This document shows positions 37,007 through 46,486 of a stretch of 64,000 nt of DNA, in pieces. The notes beneath the pieces were generated by a model. The model saw nothing but the letters and a program-made list of their open reading frames with translations, had not been told where the DNA came from and did not search any database. Both the position numbers and the translations under genes were made by a program. The DNA comes from Algoriphagus aquimarinus (GTDB taxonomy: Bacteria; Bacteroidota; Bacteroidia; Cytophagales; Cyclobacteriaceae). The stretch is taken from assembly GCF_007997215.1 (NCBI RefSeq), contig NZ_VORW01000008.1, forward strand, positions 102,021-166,020, given 5' to 3'. Numbering within the stretch: the stretch's first letter is position 1; the number at the start of each line of letters is the position of its first letter.

Positions 37007-39602
37007 GCTAAAGCATCACCCACCCAAATGGCCAGATCGTTTTCTGGAATTCTACTGCAATCCCAGTCGATTGGAGCAAATACAGGGAGATGCCTATGAG
37101 CTTTTTTATATGAATTTGGAGGAGCGGGGAGTAGGCTATGCCAGATTCCGATTTTTCATTCACGTGCTCAGCTTTTTCAGGTGGGGCAATATCAGACGAA
37201 CAAGACCTTCTTATCAGACTTATAACCACGGAGCAATGTTTAAGAACTACATGAAAATAGGCTGGAGAAATCTTCTCAAGCAAAAAGGAACCACCTTTAT
37301 CTCGATTTTTGGGCTAGCCGCTGCGGTGGGTTGTTGTTTGGTTGCCTATCTGTTTATTGAGCAAGTTTGGTTCAAGGGCATGCATCAGGAGAATAAAGAT
37401 GAGATTTACCAGATTACTTATACGGCCGAAGGTGAAAATGGAAAAACCACTTTTGGGACTATCGCTGAACCTATATCGGAAATGATCAGCGAAGCATTGC
37501 CAAATGTCAAAGCGCAAACACGCATTCAGATAGATTTACCAATTCTTATTCACAAAAACGAAAGTTACTTCCAGCGTGCCCAATACGTGGATCCAGGATA
37601 CATGGAGATGTTTACTTATTCCATGTTGTATGGCTATCCAGGTGCTTTGAACGAACCTGAGCAAGTTATCCTGACTGAAGAGCTTTCCGAAAAACTCTTT
37701 GGCGACACTCATCCCATAGGTCAGGAAATCGCATTAGTTTCTAATGGAGAGGAAAAGATCTTTAAAGTAGGAGGGGTATTCAAGGAATTCAATGACATGG
37801 AGATGTTCAATTTTGACCTGTTGGTGAATATTTCCAATCGCTCAAATGCCGAATTGACTCTGCCTCTTAAAGATGCTTGGAAGTCAGAATTGTGGACATT
37901 TATTCAGGTGGAAAATGGGACGGATCTTGGGGATCTAAATGCAGGTTTTGCTGAAATGGTGAAGACCCAGAATAAAATAGATCCTGAAAATCCTTACCTG
38001 AGCATTCAGCTAGAATCTTTCAATGATTTGGTCAAAAATTCAGAGAACATAGAAAGAGGTGTGGTTAGCTTCTTGGCCGTTGCTCCGCAGCTACTGCTAG
38101 CGGCAATCGGTACTTTCATATTGATTTTGGCGGTGTTCAATTACATCAATATTTCCATACTGATGGCTTTCAGACGACTCAAGGAAATAGGTGTTCGTAA
38201 GGTGATTGGTAGCAATAAGGGGCAATTGATCGCTCAGTTTCTCAGTGAAAATCTCATGGTCTGCTTTATGGCTATAGTGCTGGGTTGCTTGTTGGCAGCC
38301 TTTATTTTCGTGCCTGGATTTAATGATATAGCTTCTAAAAATCTTAAAATAGACCTCTTTAATGATGCATACATTTGGCTGTTTTTGGGAGCAATGTTGT
38401 TATTCATCACCTTGGTTTCCGGATTGTATCCTGCTATTTATATCACCTCCTTTAAACCTATCAATATCCTTAAAGGCAATCAGCAAATTGGAAGTAAAAG
38501 TCTTCTGACAAGTGTCTTGCTGACTTTCCAGTTTACGCTCGCGATCATAAGTATAGTAGCAGGAGTTGCTTTTGTGCAGACGAATTACATCAATTCAAAT
38601 CGAGACTGGGGATATACTAGTGCGGACAAGATCATTGTAAATGTGCCTAGTTCTCAAGACTATATTCCTCTTAAAAACAAGCTCTCTGCACTCGCTTCTG
38701 TTACGGAAATCAGTGGTAGTCAAGATTTCGTAGGGAATTGGATAAGGGAGGAGGAAATAGTTTTTCAGGATGAAAAGTATGAAATCAGCCTTCTGAATGC
38801 TGAGGCTACTTATCCGGAATTGCTTGATTTAAAATTGAAAGAAGGACGAATGTTCAATCCGGAACTGATCTCTGATACACAGGAATCTATTCTGGTGAAT
38901 GAAGCTTTTCTTGATCGGCTAGGCCTTAGCTTTCCTGTGGATGAAAAAATCACCATTGATAGTGCAAGCTATGCAGTGGTAGGAGTGGTGGAGGATTTTC
39001 ACACAGTTTTCTTCCAGATGTCTATTGAGCCTATGGCGATCAGAGCATCTCCGGACACTACATTTAATTACCTCACGCTGAAAATGACTCCGGGAACGGC
39101 GGCATCTTCCATGCAGGCAGTGAAAAAAATCTGGCATGAAACGATCCCACGCGGTCTTTTTACGGGAAAATTGCAAACTGAGGTATTTGACCATGAGTTC
39201 AATGATGTAAAGGGAGTAAGCAACATTCTCTTGTTCTCCGCGATACTTGCTGTGGTTTTGGCAGCACTGGGACTCTTTGGATTGGTGTCTTTGAATATGA
39301 ATTCCCGCATCAAAGATTTCTGTGTGAGAAAAGTGTTTGGTGCCGATTTGGGTGACTTGTCCATGAAGCTAGCCAAGCGATATTTGATTATTTGGGGAAT
39401 TGCCTCGCTGTTGGGTGGAGGATTGTCGATTGTTCTTGTTTCTACTTTTCTCAATAGCTTCTTCGCTTTCAATTCAGGCGTAGGGGTGATTCCCTTAGGT
39501 CTTGGGCTTTTGGTTTTATTTCTCGTAATCGCCGGGACAGTCAGTTCTCAGATTTGGAAAATAGTGAGAGCTAATCCCGCTTCCATCTTGAAAGCAGAAT
39601 GA
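36996..39602 (+). CDS. ABC transporter permease with permease-prefix domain
   Basis: An 868-residue permease. Residues 1-75 form the permease prefix domain (PPKWPDRFLEFYCNPSRLEQIQGDAYELFY), a Bacteroidota hallmark of PadR-linked permeases. Then come MFKNYMKIGWRNLLKQKGTTFISIFGL, a MacB periplasmic domain, an FtsX core with RLKEIGVRKVIGSNKGQLIAQFLSE, a second periplasmic domain and a second FtsX core with RIKDFCVRKVFGADLGDL. It ends NPASILKAE. No ATPase is linked. Substrate unknown. Confidence 0.88.
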   Translation: MDTKLKHHPPKWPDRFLEFYCNPSRLEQIQGDAYELFYMNLEERGVGYARFRFFIHVLSFFRWGNIRRTRPSYQTYNHGAMFKNYMKIGWRNLLKQKGTTFISIFGLAAAVGCCLVAYLFIEQVWFKGMHQENKDEIYQITYTAEGENGKTTFGTIAEPISEMISEALPNVKAQTRIQIDLPILIHKNESYFQRAQYVDPGYMEMFTYSMLYGYPGALNEPEQVILTEELSEKLFGDTHPIGQEIALVSNGEEKIFKVGGVFKEFNDMEMFNFDLLVNISNRSNAELTLPLKDAWKSELWTFIQVENGTDLGDLNAGFAEMVKTQNKIDPENPYLSIQLESFNDLVKNSENIERGVVSFLAVAPQLLLAAIGTFILILAVFNYINISILMAFRRLKEIGVRKVIGSNKGQLIAQFLSENLMVCFMAIVLGCLLAAFIFVPGFNDIASKNLKIDLFNDAYIWLFLGAMLLFITLVSGLYPAIYITSFKPINILKGNQQIGSKSLLTSVLLTFQFTLAIISIVAGVAFVQTNYINSNRDWGYTSADKIIVNVPSSQDYIPLKNKLSALASVTEISGSQDFVGNWIREEEIVFQDEKYEISLLNAEATYPELLDLKLKEGRMFNPELISDTQESILVNEAFLDRLGLSFPVDEKITIDSASYAVVGVVEDFHTVFFQMSIEPMAIRASPDTTFNYLTLKMTPGTAASSMQAVKKIWHETIPRGLFTGKLQTEVFDHEFNDVKGVSNILLFSAILAVVLAALGLFGLVSLNMNSRIKDFCVRKVFGADLGDLSMKLAKRYLIIWGIASLLGGGLSIVLVSTFLNSFFAFNSGVGVIPLGLGLLVLFLVIAGTVSSQIWKIVRANPASILKAE

Positions 39603-39662
39603 TAAGATAGAAGTCCGAAGTGCCGGCACCTAAACACTTTGTGTTTAGCGCGGTTTAAAGGA

Positions 39663-40019
39663 ATGATGGAGGTTAATTATTCTCAGAAAAAAGGATTGAT
39701 AAGCTACGTGATCAATGGAAAAATCACAGCCGATGATATGCGTCAGTTGCAGGAGGCAAGAGATCAACTGGCTGAAAATAGTGCCTTAAAAGTATTGGCG
39801 ATTGTAATTTCTTTCAAAGGCTATAAGAGCTTTGAAGGGATGAAAAATGCTTTATTAGGCGATTGGAGAATGCTTCCTAAGCTTTCCAAATACGCCATGC
39901 TCACAGATAGTACTTGGCTGCGGGCTTTGATTTTTATTTTAAACCCCTTGGTGCTAAAAAGTGAGCTGAAAGCATTTCCCTTGCGAGATCGCAAGTTAGC
40001 CGATAGGTGGTTGGAGTAG
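39663..40019 (+). CDS. STAS/SEC14-like (SpoIIAA-like) protein
   Basis: A protein of about 118 residues. ATG 39663 is preferred over an upstream TTG at 39639 that lies within a TAAACAC/GTGTTTA palindrome. The sequence VNYSQKKGLISYVINGKITADDM, LKVLAIVISFKGYKSFEGMKNAL and the closing KAFPLRDRKLADRWLE match SpoIIAA-like proteins. The role is unknown; such proteins have a CRAL-TRIO/STAS-like alpha/beta fold. Confidence 0.65.
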   Translation: MMEVNYSQKKGLISYVINGKITADDMRQLQEARDQLAENSALKVLAIVISFKGYKSFEGMKNALLGDWRMLPKLSKYAMLTDSTWLRALIFILNPLVLKSELKAFPLRDRKLADRWLE

Positions 40020-40070
40020 CTTTCAGCGCTTTTTAGTTACTTGGGTTACAATTATTACATAGATCGTCTC

Positions 40071-41876
40071 TTAGGTCAGGCTAGCTTCTACAGGCTTACT
40101 TAACTGTTCGATTTCGCATTTGATTTTTGAAAATTGATCTGCCATTTTTTCAAGTATAGCACTAGAATCTATCTCTACTTTATCGATCAACTCTTGATAA
40201 TATTCTACTCCTTGGATCAGGTTATTTCTGAATTTTTCTAAATACGCCTCTTTCTTGGCCACTTTCTCAGTGACTTTTGTTTCAAATTCCTTTTTCAAAT
40301 AGGTGACATACAGCTGCAATTCCTTCACAAAAACGTGAGGTCTTTCGATATCCACTTTCAGAGATAACTTGCCATAGATATGATCAGCCATTTCTTTGAG
40401 TGAAAAAGTGCCTTTAAAGTAAGCCAGATTCGGTCCAGGACAAATGGTCACTGCATTGAGATTTCGTCTTGGCGTTTCTCCTGCTGCCAAAATCGCGGGT
40501 GCACTCAGTCCTTCGCATAGACAGTCTTTTGCTTCCACCTTTTCCATTTCTTCACCTTCTATTTCTCCAGCCTCGAATTGCTTGGCTTTGAGGTCTTGAT
40601 ATTGCCTGGAAGCGGTACAAATTGGCTTGTCTGTGAACTCAGTGTTATTCATCAAAAACTTCTTATAGCATGGGCTTCCGGCTCTGTTCTTCTCAATTCT
40701 AGCCTGACGCTGTTCTTCACCTGAGGAAGTTCGCAGGTTGTTGAAAGGCACACCTAAGGGCGAAGCATGGCTGAGGTAGTAGTCGGATTTCTTTGCTTGG
40801 AACAAACGCTCCAGCGTATCGTCATCTACTGAGGTAGCTTCAGGTACGAGGAGAAAAGGACTTCCCCAGCCAGTTCCGTCCAGTTCGTAGTATTCACGTA
40901 AGAAGTTGTCTTCACTCGCCGTTCCTATACCTCCTTGGTAGGTAATCTTGAAAGTGGGGGCGCTTGATAGCTTAGTTAATTCTTTGTTTTCCAGTGCGCC
41001 TTGACAAGTTTCAAAAAGTGTTTGAAACAAGTCATTTCTGTTGTTTTTGAACTCTTCCAAAATCGGTCCGATCAGAAAACCATCAGTTGCAAATGCATGA
41101 CCTCCGCAGTTCAGACCAGATTCTATTCTGAATTCGGAGACCCAAAGACCCTTCTTTGCTAAGAATTTCCCTTGAATCAAAGCAGATCTATAGTCACTCA
41201 CTTTTAGGATAATTCCCTTCGAAATCTCTCCGAATTGATTTGGGTAAAATTCCGAAAAATGCTCTGCATACCCATATAAAGCCGGATTCATGCCTGCGGA
41301 GAATACCACCGATCCATTTGCTTTGCTCTTGGCGAAACCTCTCAAGGCAGACAGGGCATCCGAGTATTCTCGTGGTAATTCATTGCCTGCTTTATCGATG
41401 TTGATCTTGTCCACTTTCGTCATGATGTTCACGTCGACTGCGCCTATACTCAGTTTGGATTTCAATTCTTCTTTGAGTTGAAATTTCTCAGAATCCGAAG
41501 CCGTTTCCAGCTTTGCAAACAAGTCCAGCAGCACAGTGTTTTGAGGCAAAAGATCCAGGTACTTACTGAATTCGGTATTTGTTTCCCAGTTCTCATTGAT
41601 CAATTTATTGAATTGCTCTTCTACGAGAGACTGAGTCAAATCCAGGTAGGCAGTAATTCGCTTTGCCCGATAATCCTCATCAGTATCCGGGATAGGAATG
41701 AATTCACGCACAAATTTCTTCGAGTAGATTTTTCGCATGTCTTCGAGCAGATGATCATCCATGATGGAGATCACGCTGGAAATGCCATATTTGGCCACTT
41801 TTATTGGCGTGTCTACGGTATATCCTAACCCCATAACTGGGATGTGGAAAGTGTGTGTCAGAGATTGAGAATTCAT
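40071..41876 (-). CDS. Large nitronate-monooxygenase-like protein with Cys-rich tail
   Basis: A 601-residue cytosolic protein. The N-terminal two thirds resemble a flavin-binding barrel of the nitronate monooxygenase type: PVMGLGYTVDTPIKVAKYGISSVIS, then VSEFRIESGLNCGGHAFA and TYQGGIGTASEDNFLREYYELDGTGWGSPFLLVPEA. The region after about residue 400 contributes Cys in GSPCYKKF, PICTAS, CLC and TICPGP, perhaps for an iron-sulphur cluster. A coiled-coil tail ends the protein. I judge it a conserved Bacteroidota protein without an assigned reaction. It is monocistronic. Confidence 0.65.
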   Translation of the reverse strand: MNSQSLTHTFHIPVMGLGYTVDTPIKVAKYGISSVISIMDDHLLEDMRKIYSKKFVREFIPIPDTDEDYRAKRITAYLDLTQSLVEEQFNKLINENWETNTEFSKYLDLLPQNTVLLDLFAKLETASDSEKFQLKEELKSKLSIGAVDVNIMTKVDKINIDKAGNELPREYSDALSALRGFAKSKANGSVVFSAGMNPALYGYAEHFSEFYPNQFGEISKGIILKVSDYRSALIQGKFLAKKGLWVSEFRIESGLNCGGHAFATDGFLIGPILEEFKNNRNDLFQTLFETCQGALENKELTKLSSAPTFKITYQGGIGTASEDNFLREYYELDGTGWGSPFLLVPEATSVDDDTLERLFQAKKSDYYLSHASPLGVPFNNLRTSSGEEQRQARIEKNRAGSPCYKKFLMNNTEFTDKPICTASRQYQDLKAKQFEAGEIEGEEMEKVEAKDCLCEGLSAPAILAAGETPRRNLNAVTICPGPNLAYFKGTFSLKEMADHIYGKLSLKVDIERPHVFVKELQLYVTYLKKEFETKVTEKVAKKEAYLEKFRNNLIQGVEYYQELIDKVEIDSSAILEKMADQFSKIKCEIEQLSKPVEASLT

Positions 41877-42265
41877 ATATAACTAGGATGAAATTTGCAC
41901 TTATTTGAAAAAGTAAAATTAGGCTCAATCATAGCCCCTTTGCCTGCTTGGCATCAGTGCTAGGCCTGACTTTTATCAGTTTCTTACCACAGAGGTCACG
42001 GTGTCCCGAGCTATCGGGATGCACAGAGAACGCAGCTAGTATTGGCCTTTATTCTTTAATTTCATTATGTCAAGTTGAAAATTGACAATTGAATTTGAAC
42101 ATTGATCATTAACACTGAAAAGCAAGCAACTAACAACCGACAACTTTTTACATTCGATTCACCATTTTAAATTTTAAATTCATCCATTTTAAGTCCCTCC
42201 CTCAAAAATATTCTCCTCCTACTGTAGCGTCTTGAGCAAGAACCCCGTCAGGGTAATAAAGAAAG
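41877..42265. repeat. Intergenic region with repeat fragments
   Basis: No clear gene. It holds ACCACAGAGGTCACGG near 41988, the palindrome variant CCCGAGCTATCGGG at 42005-42018, GCACAGAGAACGCAG, and AATTGACAATTGAA/AACATTGATCATT words like those at 24830-24980. These appear to be layered repeat remnants. Confidence 0.55.
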
Positions 42266-42523
42266 ATGAACACACTTCTAAGGATCTATTTGGTTTTGAT
42301 ATTTGCGAGCAGCGCACTAAATGCGGGCCCAGAGAATGACTTGATCAACAAGGAATTCCCGATGGAAGCATCTAATTTTGCTACAAACCGTCGCTATCCT
42401 CAGAATCTCGAGGGAATTACTGATTGCATGAGTTCCACAATTCAAATGGAGGAAAGTGCAATAGTTAAGTCAATTACGGAGAAAAGCTCAATAGAAAACT
42501 CCTCTGAGGAGCTGAGCAAATGA
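42266..42523 (+). CDS. Small predicted secreted protein, uncertain
   Basis: An 85-codon ORF with a plausible signal peptide (MNTLLRIYLVLIFASSALNA) and a polar, low-complexity mature part rich in Glu and Ser. It lies 66 bp before the ECF sigma factor gene on the same strand. No family was recognised. It could be a short envelope peptide made with the sigma-factor operon, or a chance ORF. Confidence 0.4.
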   Translation: MNTLLRIYLVLIFASSALNAGPENDLINKEFPMEASNFATNRRYPQNLEGITDCMSSTIQMEESAIVKSITEKSSIENSSEELSK

Positions 42524-42589
42524 ATAGCTAAGAAGTGAAGATCCCGACTCCAACATGGATGTCGTAAATTATAGATTAATAGGTTTGAA

Positions 42590-43138
42590 TTGAATTGGAC
42601 TGATCAGGAGCTGATCGATGGTTGCAAACGACGATCGGCTAAGTACGAAGAGGTATTCTATAAAAAATACTATGGCTATGTCATGGGGATCAGTCTGTCC
42701 TATTCCAAAGATAAAGCCCTAGCCGATGAGATCACCAACGACTCATTTATGAAGTTTTTTGGATCGATCAAGAAATTTGAGGACTTCCAGTCTGTAAAGG
42801 CTTGGCTTCGCCGAATCACCGTAAATACCGCGATAGACTATTTCCGCAAGCAGAAGAAGTTTCAAAATCAAACCGACGTGTCCGAGGAACCTGGCATTTT
42901 CCATGAAGTGAATGCGCTTCAGGATTTGGCCTTTCAGGATATTATAAACCTAATCAATCAATTACAGGACGATCACAAAATGGTGTTCAATCTCTATGAG
43001 ATAGAGGGCTATAGTCATAAGGAAGTGGGCGAAAAGCTGGGTCTGACAGAAAGCTCCTCCAGAGTTTATCTGGCCAGAGCAAAGTCTCAGCTACGCAAAT
43101 TAGTATCATTACACTTGAAAGAATATGAAGGAAGATAA
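42590..43138 (+). CDS. ECF-type RNA polymerase sigma factor
   Basis: A 182-residue sigma-70 family ECF factor. Region 2 is AKYEEVFYKKYYGYVMGISLSYSKDKALADEITNDSFMKFFGSIKKF and region 4 is LQDDHKMVFNLYEIEGYSHKEVGEKLGLTESSSRVYLARAKSQLRKLV. The start is a TTG at 42590; an in-frame stop at 42572 and no ATG make it the best choice. It overlaps the next gene by 14 bp, the usual arrangement for a sigma factor and its membrane regulator. Confidence 0.9.
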   Translation: MNWTDQELIDGCKRRSAKYEEVFYKKYYGYVMGISLSYSKDKALADEITNDSFMKFFGSIKKFEDFQSVKAWLRRITVNTAIDYFRKQKKFQNQTDVSEEPGIFHEVNALQDLAFQDIINLINQLQDDHKMVFNLYEIEGYSHKEVGEKLGLTESSSRVYLARAKSQLRKLVSLHLKEYEGR

Positions 43139-44492
43139 GCTAGATGAGGAAATCGCTGCTTCCCTTAAAAAGAAGTTAGTCGAAGCCTCCGTGCCCTATG
43201 AACTGGGTGCTTGGGAAGGTTTTCAGAAAAAGCGCGCACAGCGCAAACGTAGAACTATTGCCTACTGGGCATCTGGGATTGCTGCGTCTCTACTGCTCAT
43301 CGCAGTGGGGCTGAATACGGTGGATACTCCCGAAAATAGTACGCCTAGCTCTACGGAAATTCAGCTGGCAGAAAGTGCTGAAAAATCTCCGGAGAATAGA
43401 GTTGAGGAGATAACTACAAGGGGATCTGAAGCAGTTGCTGAAAATTCAGACGAGTTAGTCCCAAACACAAATGCATCGGGCTCTAAAACAGCGAAGGAAG
43501 CTCCTAAAGTCCAAAAGTCCGATACAACTCCTGCGGATACAAAAGCTTTGGCTTCTGTTCCTCAGCCTGTAAAAAAGGCTATAGAAAAGCCTGTGAAAAC
43601 GGAAAAGGTAGTGCCTACGGCGCCAATAATTCCCAATGAAAAAACTGTAGCTCAAGTGCCTGAAAAACAAATCTCACAACAGCAGACACTTATTACCAAA
43701 GTGGGCGAAGTGGAAAATCCAGTTGATTTGGAGATACCTAAGGAGACGCTGGCTTTGGCAAAAGCTGAAGAGTCTGCGAAACTTACGGAAAAGGAGAAGT
43801 TTGTAGCAGAAAATGAATTCCCTATTATCGCAAAAGACAAAGCATCGGTAGGATTAGGCATGGGACTGTCTCCAGGTTTTGGAGCGATACAAAGCGATAA
43901 TCAGGTAGCGACTGCTCAGACGATTGGACTGGGAATGCTGGTGGATATAGATCTGCCGGGCAAGCTTACCCTTGGTTCTGGTCTTGGCTTGAACTACCTC
44001 AACCAAAATAATGAGCAGGAAAGTACGGTGATGTCTTTAGGGAATACTTATCCGCAGGTAGAGAAGTTGGAAGTTCGTCAGATGCAGGTAGAAGTGCCTG
44101 TTTTCGTGAAGTATCCTGTGACCAGAAACAACTCAGTATCTATACAAGCTGGATTTTCGAACTATTACGCGCTGAACCAAACAGCCAGTCAAGAGAATAC
44201 TACGGAGCGCCAATCGGCTTTTTATGCAAATGATGCTTTGGGTAACTCTTCAGTTTCACTTCGTCAAGAGTCGGTGGTAGAAAACAACTCTCTAGAATCA
44301 AAAAGTGGCAAGTTCTACCCATTTGCTACGTTGAATTTTGGAGTTAACCTTCGGGTCTTGGAGACTAAAGGTGCCAACTATGTGGTTATGCCTTTTTACA
44401 ATTATCAGTTGAAGCAAGTTTCTGGTTACGGTGATACCTATGGACTATTTGGAGCAAGCTTCAAGATGAATTTTGGAGGAGGAGAGAAGTAG
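43125..44492 (+). CDS. Membrane-anchored beta-barrel protein, probable anti-sigma partner
   Basis: A 455-residue protein. Residues 1-44 are cytosolic, with SVPYELGAWEGFQKKRAQRKRR typical of anti-sigma-like N-termini. A single membrane helix is near 46-63 (YWASGIAASLLLIAVGL). Residues 65-230 are a Ser/Glu/Lys/Pro-rich periplasmic linker. The rest is barrel-like (GLGMGLSPGFG, TLGSGLGLNYLNQNNEQ, GFSNYYALNQTAS) and ends in a Gly-rich strand. It overlaps the sigma factor gene. It likely restrains the sigma factor and senses envelope state (inference). Confidence 0.75.
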   Translation: MKEDKLDEEIAASLKKKLVEASVPYELGAWEGFQKKRAQRKRRTIAYWASGIAASLLLIAVGLNTVDTPENSTPSSTEIQLAESAEKSPENRVEEITTRGSEAVAENSDELVPNTNASGSKTAKEAPKVQKSDTTPADTKALASVPQPVKKAIEKPVKTEKVVPTAPIIPNEKTVAQVPEKQISQQQTLITKVGEVENPVDLEIPKETLALAKAEESAKLTEKEKFVAENEFPIIAKDKASVGLGMGLSPGFGAIQSDNQVATAQTIGLGMLVDIDLPGKLTLGSGLGLNYLNQNNEQESTVMSLGNTYPQVEKLEVRQMQVEVPVFVKYPVTRNNSVSIQAGFSNYYALNQTASQENTTERQSAFYANDALGNSSVSLRQESVVENNSLESKSGKFYPFATLNFGVNLRVLETKGANYVVMPFYNYQLKQVSGYGDTYGLFGASFKMNFGGGEK

Positions 44493-44860
44493 AGGAAAGT
44501 CCCCATATTTTGAGAGTAGAATGGAAAAATAGAATTATTATGAGTATTCTCTAGGATGCTAATTGTCTTATTTTCGAGGATCAGCTAATCTCAGGATGAG
44601 GTGAAACTCATTACTCAAAGCTAGTGTATTACCCCGTCGCATTATATTTTTCATTCGCTACTGGTAGGAAAGAAGACATTTCTATACAATTTTAATAATA
44701 TGAGGTTACTATATTTTTTGACAGCTAAATAAATCAATGCTAGAGCTTTTTGAAATGATTGCGCAAAAGTTTAGATGTGGGTTAAAATGATTATATTTCT
44801 TAGGAAGTATTATTAGAATAATACAAGTTTTACTTTCACCCAATCTTAACCCACTTTGCT
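44493..44860. other. A+T-rich intergenic region, nothing recognised
   Basis: The 368-bp region separates the sigma-factor operon from the lipoprotein-desaturase operon. No ORF, hairpin terminator or repeat was recognised. TACTTTCA near 44833 could be a weak -7 box for the next gene. Confidence 0.35.
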
Positions 44861-46486
44861 ATGATAAAGGCCCTAAATCTCATTGGGAATATATTGTTTG
44901 CTTGTCTCTTTATCTACCTGACATCCTGCGCGAGTTACCGTTATAAGGCTAATGTAGAAGATGAGAAAACGCCAACCCTTTCTGATGGTTGGAGCCAACT
45001 TGATGATTCGAACTATCTGGTGGTGCATAGTGGAGATCAGATGATGGAATTATATGAAGTTTCATTTAATGAGAATGAAAAAATTGTTTCGGGAAAACTT
45101 AAGCCATTTGTGGGTCTTCCCTTAGAATACTATAATAAAATTCCAGATAAGTCGAGGAATAAAAAGCAGCCAAGAAAACCGGGCAAAACCGATAAGGATG
45201 CAGTGAAGCAAATTCATTTTATGCTTACTGACAATTTTGATTTATCGAGTAATGAAATTTCATTTCAACTTGCAGAAATAAGGAATGTTGCACTTTCTAA
45301 AAGTGCAACACCTAACAGTTCAATTGTAGGCATAGTAGCAGGTTCAACAGTTGTAGCTTTTGGTACATTTCTAGCCATTGCGTGTAGTTGCCCACATGTT
45401 TTTATAAATGACGGTGATGAAGTGAAAAAAGTGAATTCACTTTATACTGGCGCTAAAGCATCACAACTAGAACGTAGTGATCTGAAAAAACTTCCTGATT
45501 ATTTCTCGGATCAAAGCTCATTTTCTTTGACCATTACAAACGAGGAGAACGAAGATCAATTCACCAATATGGTTGAGTTGGTGGTGGTCAATCATGACGA
45601 AAACGTGACAGTGGAGGCCGATATGGATGGTAACATTTACACAATTCTGAAACCGAGAAGTTCTGTTTCAGAGGAGGATTCTGATTATGTTTTAGCTAGA
45701 ATTTCGGCTAAAGATGAATCCTCATATAAGTTTGATTCAGATGTAGCAGATGGATTGAGTACGATTTCGCTAGAATTTCAAAACCCGCTCCGGGAGAAAA
45801 CCGGCAAATTGGTGATGAACTTAAAGAATACCCAATGGTCAGGTTATGTATATAATGAATTTAGCTCGCTATTCGGAAGCAAGTATGTAAAATGGATTGA
45901 GAAGAATGAGGATAAATCCAAAGAAGAGCGTGAGCAATGGATGCGGGAGCAGGGTATTAAGTTACTGGTAGAAATGAAAACCGAGGAAGGCTGGCAGCAA
46001 ATCGATGAAATTGAGCTTCTTGGTGATATTACTTATAATTCTGTTGTTGTTCCATTTGAAATTAAGAATGCCAATCAAAATGTTGAGTTTAGGCTTAAAT
46101 CAGGATTTAGATTTTGGGATTTGGACTTTGCAGGAGTCGATTATTCAAAACAGGATGAATTAAACGTTACCGTTATTAAGCCTAATAGTGCTACTGGCAA
46201 TAAAGGAGAAGATTTCTTAGATGTTCTCTTGGCTGATGATGAAGTGTATATGAAGCATCTCGGCATGGACTCTTCCACTGAATTAAAATTTGAAGGGCTT
46301 CCGGTTTCATCGGAAATGGAAAGAACTGTATTTCTTCGAGCTAAAGGCTATTACATTTCGAAGCAAGAATATCTAGGGAAAGTGGACCGCGCAAAACTCA
46401 AGAACTTCAAAAACCCAGGTGAGCTATCAAGGTTCTCTCAAGAATTGTATCAAAACGTATTTTATAATAACCTAGTCACCAAATAA
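44861..46486 (+). CDS. Uncharacterised lipoprotein upstream of lipid genes
   Basis: A 541-residue lipoprotein with lipobox LTSC near residues 20-23. A Gly/Val/Ala hydrophobic stretch near residues 150-175 (SIVGIVAGSTVVAFGTFLAIACSC) with the following CPHVFIND resembles a second membrane or turn segment seen in other Bacteroidota lipoproteins. The rest is beta-rich. No family was recognised. Its TAA overlaps the ATG of the desaturase gene (TAATG), so it is first in a coupled three-gene operon. Confidence 0.7.
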   Translation: MIKALNLIGNILFACLFIYLTSCASYRYKANVEDEKTPTLSDGWSQLDDSNYLVVHSGDQMMELYEVSFNENEKIVSGKLKPFVGLPLEYYNKIPDKSRNKKQPRKPGKTDKDAVKQIHFMLTDNFDLSSNEISFQLAEIRNVALSKSATPNSSIVGIVAGSTVVAFGTFLAIACSCPHVFINDGDEVKKVNSLYTGAKASQLERSDLKKLPDYFSDQSSFSLTITNEENEDQFTNMVELVVVNHDENVTVEADMDGNIYTILKPRSSVSEEDSDYVLARISAKDESSYKFDSDVADGLSTISLEFQNPLREKTGKLVMNLKNTQWSGYVYNEFSSLFGSKYVKWIEKNEDKSKEEREQWMREQGIKLLVEMKTEEGWQQIDEIELLGDITYNSVVVPFEIKNANQNVEFRLKSGFRFWDLDFAGVDYSKQDELNVTVIKPNSATGNKGEDFLDVLLADDEVYMKHLGMDSSTELKFEGLPVSSEMERTVFLRAKGYYISKQEYLGKVDRAKLKNFKNPGELSRFSQELYQNVFYNNLVTK

